Part shown: positions 46,944 to 57,059 of the stretch, in pieces | Layout of the letters: each line of letters opens with the position of its first letter | Numbering within the stretch: the first letter of the stretch is position 1 | Source: Ophiosphaerella korrae | Taxonomy: Eukaryota; Ascomycota; Dothideomycetes; Pleosporales; Phaeosphaeriaceae | Direction of reading: 5' to 3' | DNA: 64,000 nucleotides | NCBI GenBank assembly: GCA_028456385.1 | Contig: JALNQF010000184.1 | Span: 20,717-84,716 of the forward strand | Translations under genes and position numbers: made by a program | The notes under the pieces: generated by a model | The model's database searches: none | Told to the model about the DNA's origin: nothing | The model's input: the letters and a program-made list of their open reading frames with translations, nothing else

Positions 46944-48246
46944 CTACTCCCTGATGATCAGACTTGCCATTCCCATACCTGTACCAATACACTTGCTCAA
47001 CACACCAACCTGCTCGCCAGTCCGCCCCATTTCATTTAATAATGTCGCCAACATACGTCCAGACGTAGCGCCTAATGGATGTCCCAATGCAATCGCGCCT
47101 CCATTCGGATTGACTTTATCCATCTTATTCTCCAAGCCTAGTTTCCTCACACAATATAATGCTTGCGACGCAAAGGCCTCATTGATTTCCCAGACATTCA
47201 CGTCGGAGGTTTCGATGCCGGTATAAGACAAGAGCTTGGGAATTGCGAGCGCGGGCCCAATGCCCATTTCATCCGGTTGGCAACCCACGACTTGGGAGCC
47301 AGCCCATTTCCCTATGATCTCGCGTTCGAGGCCAAGGGCTGTGGCGGTACTGCGCCGCATCATCAAAGCTGCGCTTGCGCCATCTGACACCTGGCTGCTG
47401 TTTCCTGCGGTACTAGTACCGTCGCTCTTGAACGCTGGTTTCATCGTCGACAGCTTTTCAACGGTTGTATTGGGCCTGATGCCGTCATCTTGAGTTATGG
47501 TGACGTTTTTGGCTGTTAGCGGGTTGTCGGGCTCGACCCAGCGTGTGGATACAGGTACGATTTCTGCGTCGAACAGACCGCTTTTTTGTGCTTTGGCTGC
47601 GCGTCGATGTGATTCGGTAGCAAAGGCATCTTGGTCTGCTCGGCTCACACCGTACCGTTCTGCTATGTTTTCGCTTGTGATGCCCATGCTCATTATACAG
47701 TCTCGAGCTTCCTTTACTGGGCTTTCCCTTAGCTCGTTCCAGATCTTTGTGGGTATTGCTTTGCTGCCGTAGCCGCGTGTCATAGTTTCCATGCCTCCTG
47801 CAATACCGATGTCTATTTGACCTACTGCAATCGAATTGCCAATATTGGTTATTGCATTGAGCCCTGATGCACATGCGCGGTTCGTCGTGCTGAAGGATGT
47901 GGTGGTTGGTATGCCAACATGGTTCGCTGCCATGCGACCAGCCTTTGAGCCGCCGAGCTCTGCAAGGACGGTACCAATGCAGATATCATCTATCTTAGAA
48001 GGATCGAGATTGGGGAATTTCGAGATTGTAGCTTTCAGAACCTGAGTGTTCATGAGAACGAAGAATATATACAGCACAAGTAATGAAAATGGAGCATACA
48101 GCAGCTAGTAGTTCGTGATCGTAGGCGTCTCTTAATCCGCCTTTATGTGCTCGTGTGACGGGTGTTCGTAGCGCTGAAAGGAAGACGACATCTTGTGGAT
48201 TCTTTTGGAGAATGTTCTTGAGACCCTTTTGAACGAAACCTGCCAT
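46944..48246 (-). CDS. Acetyl-CoA acyltransferase (3-ketoacyl-CoA thiolase)
   Basis: Two exons: 48246-48100 and 48041-46944, 414 aa; the 58-bp intron joins ELLAA to VLKAT in frame. Thiolase landmarks are complete: the acyl-accepting Cys106 in TTNRACASGLNAI, GGMETMTRG, the NEAFA motif, the GHPLGATSGRM His, and the second catalytic Cys in SKCIGTGMGMASLI. The enzyme cleaves 3-ketoacyl-CoA to acetyl-CoA and a shortened acyl-CoA in beta-oxidation. The sequence start MAGFVQKGLKNILQKNPQDV resembles peroxisomal thiolases. However, I do not see a clean PTS2, and the C-terminus (-IIRE) is not a PTS1, so the compartment is open. Confidence 0.93.
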
Positions 48247-48786
48247 TGTGAAGGGTGCAATCAAACTGCAATGTTGTATAAGAAAGAAGTTATAATTATG
48301 ATGAAGACAGAACAAGAAGAAAGGAGAAAGGAAGGGTGAGAGGCGAGAGAAATTGTGTCTCTTTTCCGCACGATGTCATGAATTACCTAGGTACTCGTGA
48401 GCTAAAGCTCCCAATGCTGTAGGCTCGGCAAGTGGGCGCGGGGTGACCAAAGCCGGCTAAGCTCTCATCCTAAGCCAGTGCGATGGAAAAGACACGGATA
48501 AGTTTCGGAAATGCAAGGTGGGGCCGGGTCAGCCTTGAGATGGTGGAACCGAACTAGTGAATAATAGTGAAGATTGAGCTGATGCTCAGTTCTGAATATA
48601 TTTAGTCGTTCTAATGTGCAATCGCCAATGTGTCCTCCCCCCAATAGCGTTCCCACCCTATTGTGAACGCGCACACAACCGCTCTGGGCAATGTGTTCCC
48701 ACCCCTTTCCTGCCACGATGGCCGCCAAAAAGACCCAAACCGCTGGAATAAATTGTGCGAATTTTGCTGAGCATAGTATCCGAAAC
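48247..48786. other. Intergenic
   Basis: Thiolase promoter and NTF2 3' region. An open frame on the plus strand at 48691-48915 is the antisense of the NTF2 last exon and is not a gene. Confidence 0.55.
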
Positions 48787-49447
48787 TTATGCGGCGGGAT
48801 AGACAAGGCGGAAGACATCATTGAAGAGGAACCAGTTCTCCCCGTCTTTTCGGAGCTGGAAAGATTGGGTGAAGCTCATAGGCCTCTCCGAACCCTCGAC
48901 CTAGACAGTGTTTAGTTGACCACGAGCGATGACAAAAGCAGCGAAAACATACTAGGAGGGCACCAGTGACGAGGACAAGGACGCCGTCATCACCAACAGG
49001 CTGCGAGTCAATGGTGTCGGAACGGTGTTGTACCTGCTGGAAGGGCAGATTCTGGTGGTGTCAGCGCACATTCACTGCCAGTTGGCGCATCGGCTCACCT
49101 GAAGCTTTTCTACAATCGCCGCGGTTCCGAGTGTACCAGCGCCCTCAAATGTGAGCATAGAGTGGTCGCGCTGAATTGTGGTTTGTATGAGCTCCTGGTT
49201 CCTCGCTGCTTTACTGGGCTACTTACGTAGAGAGAGGCAAGGCTGGCGCGGTTGGAATCGAAGGCAGCATAGTAGAATTCAACGAACTGCTCTGGCAGCA
49301 ATAGTTAGTTGCGATGCCGAACAACGGGCGCCCTGGAAAGGCTGGGTTGGATGCGGGGAGAACATACTGCCGACTTGCTCGAAGGCTGCTGCTCTGATCG
49401 TCAGTCGCATAACACAAGGAGGGGTACGTGCAGCAGAGCGTACCCAT
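48787..49447 (-). CDS. ntf2: Nuclear transport factor 2
   Basis: Six exons: 49447-49444, 49388-49368, 49291-49227, 49170-49099, 49051-48953, 48900-48787, 124 aa, exactly the normal size. The spliced start is MAAFEQVGKQFVEFYYAAFD, then SNRASLASLYRDHSMLTFEG, NLPFQQVQHRSDTIDSQPVG, VLVLVTGALL, RPMSFTQSFQLRKDGENWFL and FNDVFRLVYPAA. NTF2 dimers bind RanGDP and FxFG nucleoporins and carry Ran into the nucleus. Exon 1 holds only ATGG and exon 2 only 21 bases. Both are required to reconstruct the conserved N-terminus in frame, and the start context cgaccATGG is good. Confidence 0.93.
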
Positions 49448-50100
49448 GGTCGAGGTTTATCTGTCGCGATATACGGGCGGTCGGGGGTGCGAGTATCGTC
49501 TATATGCGCACTATAGCGAGGGGATCTGGGAATGAGTTGAACTGTCGTGTTGGTGGCTGAGATCAAAGGTCTCTTTGCTGCTTCGCCAGGCGGCTTGCTG
49601 CGTTGGTGGGGCAGCGCCATCGGCAGTGGCCCGACATTTTCCCGATGCTCCTACCTTACTAGGGGGGGTTTTTTTTTTCGCGACCTGCCTTGTTAGACCC
49701 TCCAACTCCAACACGCATTGTTTATTGTATTCTCCTTTGGCGGGCCGCATCACGCTGTCAGCACCTTGTAATTCATGTGATGCAGAAGGCCGTGGAGTTT
49801 TTGTATACATCTATAGCAACCACACTGTAAATACACAGCTCGTAAGTCTTCGCACATCCCATCCCTCAGTGCAGTATGATGATCACATTTCAATTACTTC
49901 CGAGTCAAAGACGGTGAAGTCCAAAAAATATCAAGCTCAACAGGCTGATTGCGTCATTGTATCCTTGGCTATTGCTTCGCATCGATTTTACATTTACTGA
50001 CACGCCAAAGTCCTAGAGTCTATCCAGCATTCCTCGTACTCTGCTTTCGAAAGCGGCGTCTAAATAGTGCACATATGCAATAGAATATCGAACACATCTT
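49448..50100. other. Intergenic
   Basis: NTF2 promoter and 3' end of the reductase gene. A G7/T10 homopolymer junction lies near 49661-49678. No gene recognised. Confidence 0.5.
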
Positions 50101-51237
50101 CTACAAACCCTTCTTCTGGAAAGATTTGACCGTGTCGACAATGGATTGCTCCAGCGTCTTATACTTGAGACCCAGAACGTCTATTGATCGTTTGTTGTTA
50201 TATCCATACAGCCCCTTGTTTGGTGTGCCCTCGGGGTAATCGCCACCAGGGGTCGAGTCGCTTGGTAGGTCTTTGAAATCTGGGAAATTCTTCTTGATGA
50301 TTTGAGCTAGCTCCTTGTTCGAAAAGTAACCAGCAGTTGTGAAGAAGCGTTTATTGGCAGCCTCTGGCTTCTCCATGGCCGCTACGTGGGCCTCGGCGAC
50401 ATCACGAACATCTACCCAAAGATGCACTCCACTCGCCGGAATCTCATCCTTGAACTTACCCTGTGCCGCGCTCAAGATGCGCTGGTTTGATGTGTTCATG
50501 TTTTCAAGACTGTCCAAAGCATGTATCTGGCTATCTGTCAGAAAACTACTCCTTCTAATAGGTAACTCGGAAGGCTTACAATAGGTCCAAACACCATTGG
50601 TGGGTTAATGGTGGATATGGAGAAGTTGGGCTTCTCTTTCTCGATAAAATTCCATGCTGCTTTCTCTGCAAAAGTCTTACTGGCCCGGTAACCCAACATC
50701 GGGCTTTCCTGTGCCTCTTCAGAGGTGATGGGGTTCCAGTCGTCCTCCGAATATGTGTGACCTGGCCAGAAACCCTTGGCTCCATTCACGATCGATGCGA
50801 AGGACGATGTGATGACCACCTGCTTAACCGTTGGAGCGCTTTTCTTGATCGATTTCAGTACTCCTGTTGTTCCAATCACGGCAGGGTCGATCAAGTCCTA
50901 AATTTATCAGTACTGGTTGCCCACACAGATTGAAATCTCCACTCACCTTCTGGACATCGGTCACATTGAAATGGAACGGACTCGCCGTGTGGAGAACAGC
51001 CTCAAAAGGAGGATCCGATATAACGGCCTTTTCGAATGCATCAGGCTCAGCAATGTCTGGGACGATCGCGAAGCTCAATTGGCCTTTGTCTGCATAGCTC
51101 TGGTATGCTGCTTTGATTTTGTCGGCTTTCTCCTGTGTCCGCACAGTCGTGACAACTGAATGGCCGTGGTCCAAAAGGATGCCGAGGGTATGTGCAGCAA
51201 TGAAGCCGCTACCTCCAGTGAGAAGAACCCGTGTCAT
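50101..51237 (-). CDS. NADPH-dependent aldehyde/ketone reductase, extended SDR (GRE2/dihydroflavonol reductase-like)
   Basis: Three exons: 51237-50947, 50897-50580, 50526-50101, 344 aa. The cofactor motif is VLLTGGSGFIAAHTLGILLD. The catalytic Tyr-Lys pair is in LGYRASKTFAEKAAW, with a supporting Ser in QVVITSSFASIV and the substrate-loop NPPMVFGP. VHLWVDVRDVAEAHVAAME is the usual downstream block. This group reduces diverse carbonyls such as methylglyoxal and alpha-keto compounds with NADPH; the substrate here is unknown. The third-exon acceptor was chosen as GCCAG|ATACATG, giving G-P-I-I-H-A-L-D-S-L. Another AG 8 bp upstream breaks the frame. Confidence 0.9.
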
Positions 51238-52141
51238 CGTGGTGATTATGATGTAGAAAAGTTAATATCGGCCGCTTGGGTGGCCGAGGTTAGCACTGGT
51301 ATTTAGTATTCAAGCTATCGTCACACCTAGGCATAGTCCTGACGTGGGACAGCAAAACCATTTGTACTTCCCGCGCTTCGCGGGGTAGCTCATTCCGAGC
51401 CTCGGGATTGCGCCTTTTCGCCAATCTCTGGCTCGGGTGACGTCGCTTGGTTGATATTGCTTACGAGATGCTTTAGCATATCTGCTATGTCCGCTCTGCT
51501 TCTCAAGCGTGCGACTTCTGGGCTTTTGCCCTCCCTGTGCGAGGATCTATATCGGTATGAGTTTGTTGGAACAATTGATGGTTAGTAACGTCGTGCGTCT
51601 TCTTTCTTTTGCTAAATGGATTGTGGAGTTCCAGAAAGATGCCACAGCAAAGCCAGTGCTTCATTGCCATTTGATATGGTAGATGAGGTTGGTTCAATTC
51701 TGCAATATCCCTGGCCGGTTCCTCTTTGAGATGTTGCGCGATAATTGGATATTGTAGGCTCAGGTGGCAAAGAACATTGACCTCATCGAAGTGATGTCGA
51801 TTTCATCTCCCATCTCGTGGGCGCGACAGGGAAATGGTTGACACTAAGCGCGCCACCTTCCTTCAACGAAGGCCCCACCATAGCTTAAGCTGCAGCCCAC
51901 ATCGCTCAACGCCACCCCGACTTCTCTTCCAATCCCATCCCTCCTCATATGGACCTGCCATTGTTTAACCGAAGTGTGCCACCTGAGCATGGGTAAAATC
52001 CAGGGTTTGTCGAAGCTCCATCAACGTCCGCTTCAGGTGTAATTGCGGGGCAGGATTCAAGATGAGGGGCAATTATTTTGTTCCACGAGTTTTGCTTTGC
52101 CTTCTTCTCTCATCTTCTCTAAAATTAAAAGTCAAGTGAGA
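51238..52141. other. Divergent intergenic region
   Basis: About 0.9 kb between the reductase (-) and the MetE-like gene (+), presumably with both promoters. No gene seen. Confidence 0.5.
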
Positions 52142-53413
52142 ATGCCTACCCTCAAGAGAAGCCCACCATTCCGTGCTGAGCATGTCGGCTCTCTACTTCG
52201 ACCCCAGGAGCTCGTCCAGATGCGCTACGATGTTGCTTCAGGGAAAGCTCAACCTGATCAGCTTGTACCATTGGAAGACAAAACTGTTGCGGAGGTCATT
52301 AAGCTACAGCAGGACTGTGGTCTCAAGGTTGTATCAAGTGGAGAGTATACTAGGTGAGGAAAGTGCTCATTAGCTCACAAATTTAGTGAGCTGATCAAAG
52401 TCAGACACATGTTCTGGGGCACCTTTTTCGAGACTTTGCACGGAATGAAGGAGCTTCAGCTTGGTGTCCTCAAGGGCTATGATAAGGATATCTTCCGAGC
52501 CTACGCACCCGATGTAAAGTCGTTCATGGAGGCCAAGGAAGTTCCTAACCATGTCACCGTATGCGTCGACAAGATTAAACACCCCGGTACATCTAGTAAC
52601 CAGCGCGAAGTCGACCTCATGAAGAAACTGCTACCTGAAAGCGAATGGAAGAACATCAAAATTACTCTCATTTCGCCATCGTGGTACCACTTCCGCTACA
52701 TGAATGGCAAGAGTTTCCCGAAGGAAATATATGCGAATGATGAAGAGTACTTTGAGGACGTTGCAAAAGCGTACCAAGAAGAGCTGAAGATTTTGCACTC
52801 GCAAGGCATCAGAAACATACAAATCGATGACCCTAATCTGGCATACTTCTGCTCCAAGGACATGTTGGAGGGCTGGGCTGCGGACAAGATGAACGATAAG
52901 ACAGCTGACGAGATGTTCGGCTCATACGTAAAGTTTTACAACAAGTGCTTCGAGCGGCCTTTAGACATGCATCTCGGCATCCATCTCTGCCGCGGAAACT
53001 ACGTCGGAAGCCGGCATTTCTCAGAAGGCGCATACGACAACATCGCGAAGAAGCTATTCCAAGACCTCAACGTTGACACCTACTACCTCGAGTACGACAC
53101 GCCGCGCGCCGGCGGTTTCGAGCCTCTTGCCCACCTGCCTAAGAACAAGAACGTCGTGCTCGGGGTGATTACCTCCAAGTTTCCCAAGCTTGAGGACAAG
53201 GATGAGATGATTGCCCGTGTGAACCAGGCTGCTGATTGGATCGCAAAGGGCACCGGCCAGTCGCACGAAGATGCGATTAAGCAATGCTGTGTCAGCCCGC
53301 AATGCGGGTTTGCGTCGCATGCTGAGGGCAATGCGTTAGGGTACGAGGATATGAGGAAGAAGCTACAGTTGGTTAGGAGTATTGCGGATGCAGTGTGGCC
53401 TGGTGAGCCATAA
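52142..53413 (+). CDS. MetE-like protein (cobalamin-independent methionine synthase C-terminal-domain family)
   Basis: Two exons: 52142-52353 and 52405-53413, 406 aa. The start MPTLKRSPPFRAEHVGSLLR contains the family's H-V-G-S-x-L-R-P opening, and VVSSGEYTRHMFWGTF crosses the intron. Later motifs are LISPSWYHFRYM, IQIDDPNLAYF, HLGIHLCRGNY, DTYYLEYDTPRAGGFEPLAH, VVLGVITSKFP and CCVSPQCGFASHAEGN. His-x-Cys, Glu and the final Cys form the zinc site that activates a thiol in this fold. At about half the length of true MetE it is the C-terminal half only. These single-domain fungal proteins have uncertain function and may methylate a thiol other than homocysteine. Confidence 0.88.
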
Positions 53414-54213
53414 GGAGGTCGAAAAGTGTATTTGGACACTCGAATACAGCAACAAATTTGTTTGCAATCGATGTCGTCGAAACGTATGTAGGCATTGGAA
53501 GGCGTAAAGAGGTTTTCAGAAGCCAATTTCAACATGGCATTTGTGATATGAACATACAGTCAGAAGGGAGACCTTGGGGGCATTATATGTTGGGGTTATG
53601 AGGTTTTGGGCGCATGTGGCAAGTAGTTGGTGAAGATCTATGTATTTAGATGCCTTGAAGAAATCGGTACATTGATTTAAAAGCCCAATCTCTCCTCGAG
53701 CGATTATGCGGCCAGTGAACTTGGCCATAATTTTCAGATTTATCATATTCAGGCCAGAGTTTATTTCTCAGGGGAGGAGAAAAAAAATACTCTTAAGGGT
53801 GAATCATAAGGTAGTAGCAGTCGATACGGCTACGAAAGTACCCATTAGAATTTAGTTGAAAGGTTGTGTGCTTTGTATTAAGTGAGATACATGCTTATAA
53901 ATGAAAATTGCTGTCTTTATAAGATTAGCAATCGTAACCTGTTGGCTATTAGAGTTGTTAATCTGATAACTGAAGTCGAGATACTTGCTGGTATTTGTGA
54001 ATATTTTTTCCACGTCGTCACTAGGACTTTCTTCAGACCCGGACACAGCGCATTCATCCGACTCTGGATAAGCTTCCTGGCTTGCTCAGTGGCCTAATCT
54101 GCTAGCTAAGACCACCATTACATCAGCAAGGTCTGGCAAGTGAACAACAGAAGTTCCAGTTTTGGTCCTAGCCACTCTAAAAAAAAAGGTGTTGATCCGA
54201 AGTAACAAGGAAA
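53414..54213. other. Intergenic
   Basis: Gradual loss of GC from left to right. No gene recognised before the AAA relic. Confidence 0.45.
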
Positions 54214-54601
54214 TCACTCAATCTCCACCCTTCCATATCTTGGCGCGTTGCTTGATGGAACTTTCTTTATGCGTTTGTTCATTTCGGTAATGTTGTCCTG
54301 CAGGAACCCGCAAAAAGTAGAGCTACGAGCTTTGTCTATGATTTCCATTGGGGTTGTGTCGTCGACTGAGGCTTCGCCTTCCTCGATCATCTAAAACAGC
54401 GATGCGCGCGAGACGTCTTCTAATTGCGCGTAGGTAAAGCCTTTAGTATTGTTCACAGCCTCTTCTACATGTTTATTAGGAAGTTTAATAGTATGTGGAA
54501 GCTTTCCTCCGTAGAATTGCACAACGGCAAGGCGAAGGCTCGCATTCGACGAAGCAATGTGAACCAGACGGTCGATTCGGCCTGGGGAAATGACCCCGTC
54601 A
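54214..54601 (-). pseudogene. C-terminal fragment of an AAA-ATPase (BCS1-like)
   Basis: An exon-like block with acceptor TATCACAG at 54610-54602. It reads DGVISPGRIDRLVHIASSNA, then QFYGGKLPHTIKLPN, NNTKGFTYAQLEDVSRASLF and ITEMNKRIKKVPSSNAPRYG, to TGA at 54214. P-G-R-I-D is the sensor-2 region of AAA modules and the rest is a C-terminal helical part. One nonsense codon, TAG at 54391-54393, fits CAG-to-TAG. The Walker motifs should lie upstream, but that DNA is occupied by the pogo fragment, so the gene is truncated. Confidence 0.62.
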
Positions 54602-54640
54602 CTGTGATAACATTAATATACGTATCTCATCCTATCCCTA

Positions 54641-54928
54641 CCTAAGCAGGTAATCCATTCTCACACGCAGCTCGGGTATAAGAGGAGTGCTCGATAACAT
54701 CAAGGTGGGTAACATACAGCTCCAGAGCCAATATTTGGGCATCTGTCATACGTTGGTTGGTTGGGTGGCCGCTCTCCACGCGTTGCTCGTCCTTTGAGAC
54801 GCGCCCAGTCGCTTGCGGGGTACATTGAATTCACGCGCCAGCTTATAAATATTGGGAATTTCATGTGGGGAAAGACTTTCAATAGCAGCCTGAATATCTT
54901 CCTTAATTTGATAATAATCACGAGGCAT
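54641..54928 (-). pseudogene. N-terminal fragment of a pogo-type transposase
   Basis: Starts MPRDYYQIKEDIQAAIESLS with PNIYKLAREFNVPRKRL, a psq-type helix-turn-helix. After a frame change it continues MTDAQILALELYVTHLD and then IEHSSYTRAACENGLPA. There the sequence stops matching and the DNA becomes AAA-ATPase sequence. No DDE catalytic part is present. Confidence 0.65.
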
Positions 54929-54976
54929 GGTGGTGGTGGTGGAGTGGATCAATGTTCAATTCTACGAAATTGGTCC

Positions 54977-55026
54977 GTTGAGCTTGGGATGGCAGTTGAG
55001 CTTGGGATGGCCGTTGAGCTTGGTAG
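54977..55026 (+). repeat. 18-bp tandem repeat, about 2.8 copies
   Basis: GTTGAGCTTGGGATGGCA occurs at 54977-54994, with one change at 54995-55012, and is partial at 55013-55026. It lies just upstream of the pogo fragment. Confidence 0.9.
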
Positions 55027-55732
55027 GTACAATTGTTAGCACCACCGAGCGTAAGCGAGGTGGTGCGTGGCGCGAGTACACATTAGACACATATCTCCGC
55101 TTAGGCAATACGAACTGCCATTCAGAATGGCTTATTAAAAGAATCTGCGACTGGAATCAAGTCACATCCTAGATGTCTGCTAAACTGGAGCTAAATGCGC
55201 GTCAAATCAAAGCACGGATGATATGGCTGCAGCAGACCAGATTTCCGCTATGCAAGCCCATTCGATTGATTTTACTTCCGGTCAATCCTCTAGACACCTA
55301 GCCTTATCCTTGTTACTAGATGCAGTTACTAAGTAGGTTGACGAATTAGAGGTTAGGTGCCTACGTATTCTCGCATCAACGGTACTTTTCACCGCAAGGC
55401 TGAGCAAACGCAGTGCCCTCTGCAGCTTAGCTCAATTCTTGACTCGAGCAGCAACAGCCGTATCTGGCAAATGAAACATCGATGCTTGATGCCCTCTATT
55501 GTAGGAAATAGAGTAGTTGGGTTAGTGTTAGCGAAATCGCCTATAGTTACTTAGAAGGCCTCAACCTTTTATAAACCACTAGTAACCATGTTCTAGCTCT
55601 GTCAACAAAATCCCCTCCTTACAGTTTGTTACAAGCGATATAACCTAATAAGCTTTTATTACAGTCCGCTAGCTAGATCGTTAGTATAACTAGTGTAATT
55701 ACAATAAATACTAATTGTAAACTTAGGCAATT
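55027..55732. other. Intergenic, becoming AT-rich
   Basis: No gene. From about 55440 the CTA/TAG-rich texture of RIP appears and ends at the small ORF that follows. Confidence 0.4.
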
Positions 55733-55954
55733 ATGTGTGTAGCTTTTACGCAGCACCACGAGTGCGGCTGCGATGTCGGAATGAAGGCACCCAGCAATGG
55801 CTGTAATGGCAACTGCACTGGATCAAATATCACATACGACGAGAACCAGGACGCTGAAGTTCCTGGGGATTGCGCAGTGTGTGCAGCAGCCAAACAGCTT
55901 CAAACTCCGCCAGAGAGTAGTGATTCTAGTGCTTCGGAAACTTCGGAAGAGTAA
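55733..55954 (+). CDS. Small cysteine-containing protein, 73 aa, unrecognised
   Basis: Single exon with an ATG start. It reads MCVAFTQHHECGCDVGMKAP, then SNGCNGNCTGSN and GDCAVCAAAKQL, with an acidic Ser-rich tail ending SASETSEE. There are eight cysteines in 73 residues, in C-x-C, C-x3-C and C-x2-C spacings that suggest metal binding or disulfides. There is no signal peptide. Small intracellular Cys-rich proteins beginning M-C are frequent in related fungi, but I cannot name a family. It sits in a relic-rich region, so it could also be a fragment. Confidence 0.5.
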   Translation: MCVAFTQHHECGCDVGMKAPSNGCNGNCTGSNITYDENQDAEVPGDCAVCAAAKQLQTPPESSDSSASETSEE

Positions 55955-56485
55955 GGCGTTGGAGGGCTCTTGGTCAATCGCGAAAGTGGGCATTTGAGGG
56001 CCTGAGATTGGGATTTATCAACAACCTAAGCTCTATACACTGCAGATAATTATATTTGTATAGTAAAAGCTGATATTTTGGTGTTGCTATTTCTCCCCAA
56101 CGATATTATGAACCTTGCAGATATGGAGGAGCTTCCTTGTAGCACAAGCGCTATCGAAAGAGTTTTTGGGATAGCTACAGCAACGAGTAGCTGAACTTTA
56201 GAGGTGCCGGAGGGTAGAGCACTCAGACAAGATAGATGGATGAGGTCTCAGCTGGCGCCGTTCAGCTTGAGATATGTTTTGAGAAAATAGGTGGTGTTTG
56301 GCGTGTTCACGTATCCGTTTTGGTGAGGTGGGCGCACCTCGGCCAAATGCCCACTTTCGCGATCAACTGAGAGATGGTTTGTTTGCGTCCATTAGTCATT
56401 ATAATCCGCTTAGGACTTGGCACTTCGGGGAGATCCCAACTGTGATCATAGATCAACTCACATCACCTCACCAACCTATTTCTCC
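55955..56485. other. Intergenic
   Basis: No gene recognised. Presumed promoter of the gene at 56486 at the right end. Confidence 0.4.
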
Positions 56486-57059
56486 ATGTCTGCATCTACG
56501 TTTCCTATTACGAGTACCCCACCAATACTAGGCAAGCAAAGTCGATGCGTGATCTACTGTTCAACAGCCCGGTTTAATGAATACTCAAACGACTGGCAAC
56601 GCTCTCTTGTCGGATCATTGATCGCGTCTGTAGGCGGTGATTATAACTCTGTTACCGTCCTCGGCATTATCAAAGGAGAGAAAGAAGTGTTTATTGCCTT
56701 TGACTATAACAACCCACAACACATCAGTACTTGTAGAGTGCTTGGATTCCGTGTAAAGCGAGCCCGGGCATTCAAGCTTGTTGCTGTGCCTGCAGATTAT
56801 ATCCACTCGACAGTGAGCAGATGGCTAGAGGAGAATAAGCGCTGGGGCATCTCATTTCCGCGGCAAGGAGAGGTATGAGCATCTACCTATCTGTCGACGG
56901 TTGCTAACGTTTTAACAGGTACGGCAAAGCAAAGGTATCAAGCTGCCTGCTCCCTCGCCTCTTTCTCCTCTTAGCGTCGGCAAATCTGCAAAAGACGGCA
57001 CTCCTAAGAACACTCCTAAGAAAGAACAAGGCAGTTTCATTTCACGCCCATACTCTTAA
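56486..57059 (+). CDS. Hypothetical protein, 175 aa
   Basis: Two exons: 56486-56872 and 56919-57059; the 46-bp intron (GTATGA to AACAG) has a GCTAAC branch point and is phase 0. The start is MSASTFPITSTPPILGKQSR. The middle reads SLVGSLIASVGGDYNSVTVL, GEKEVFIAFDYNN and RVKRARAFKLVAVPADYIHS, alternating strands and helices without a known motif. The tail is Lys/Pro/Ser-rich (APSPLSPLSVGKSAKDGTPK). An intact, well-spliced gene between relics argues for function. No signal peptide. It is unrecognised and could be lineage-specific. Confidence 0.6.

Noticed and set aside
48691..48915. Short plus-strand gene at 48691
   Set aside because: It is the reverse strand of the NTF2 last exon and intron.
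49310..49420. NTF2 start at the ATG near 49410 (M-R-L-T-I-R...)
   Set aside because: It adds residues foreign to the family. The ATGG micro-exon at 49447 restores the normal N-terminus and length.
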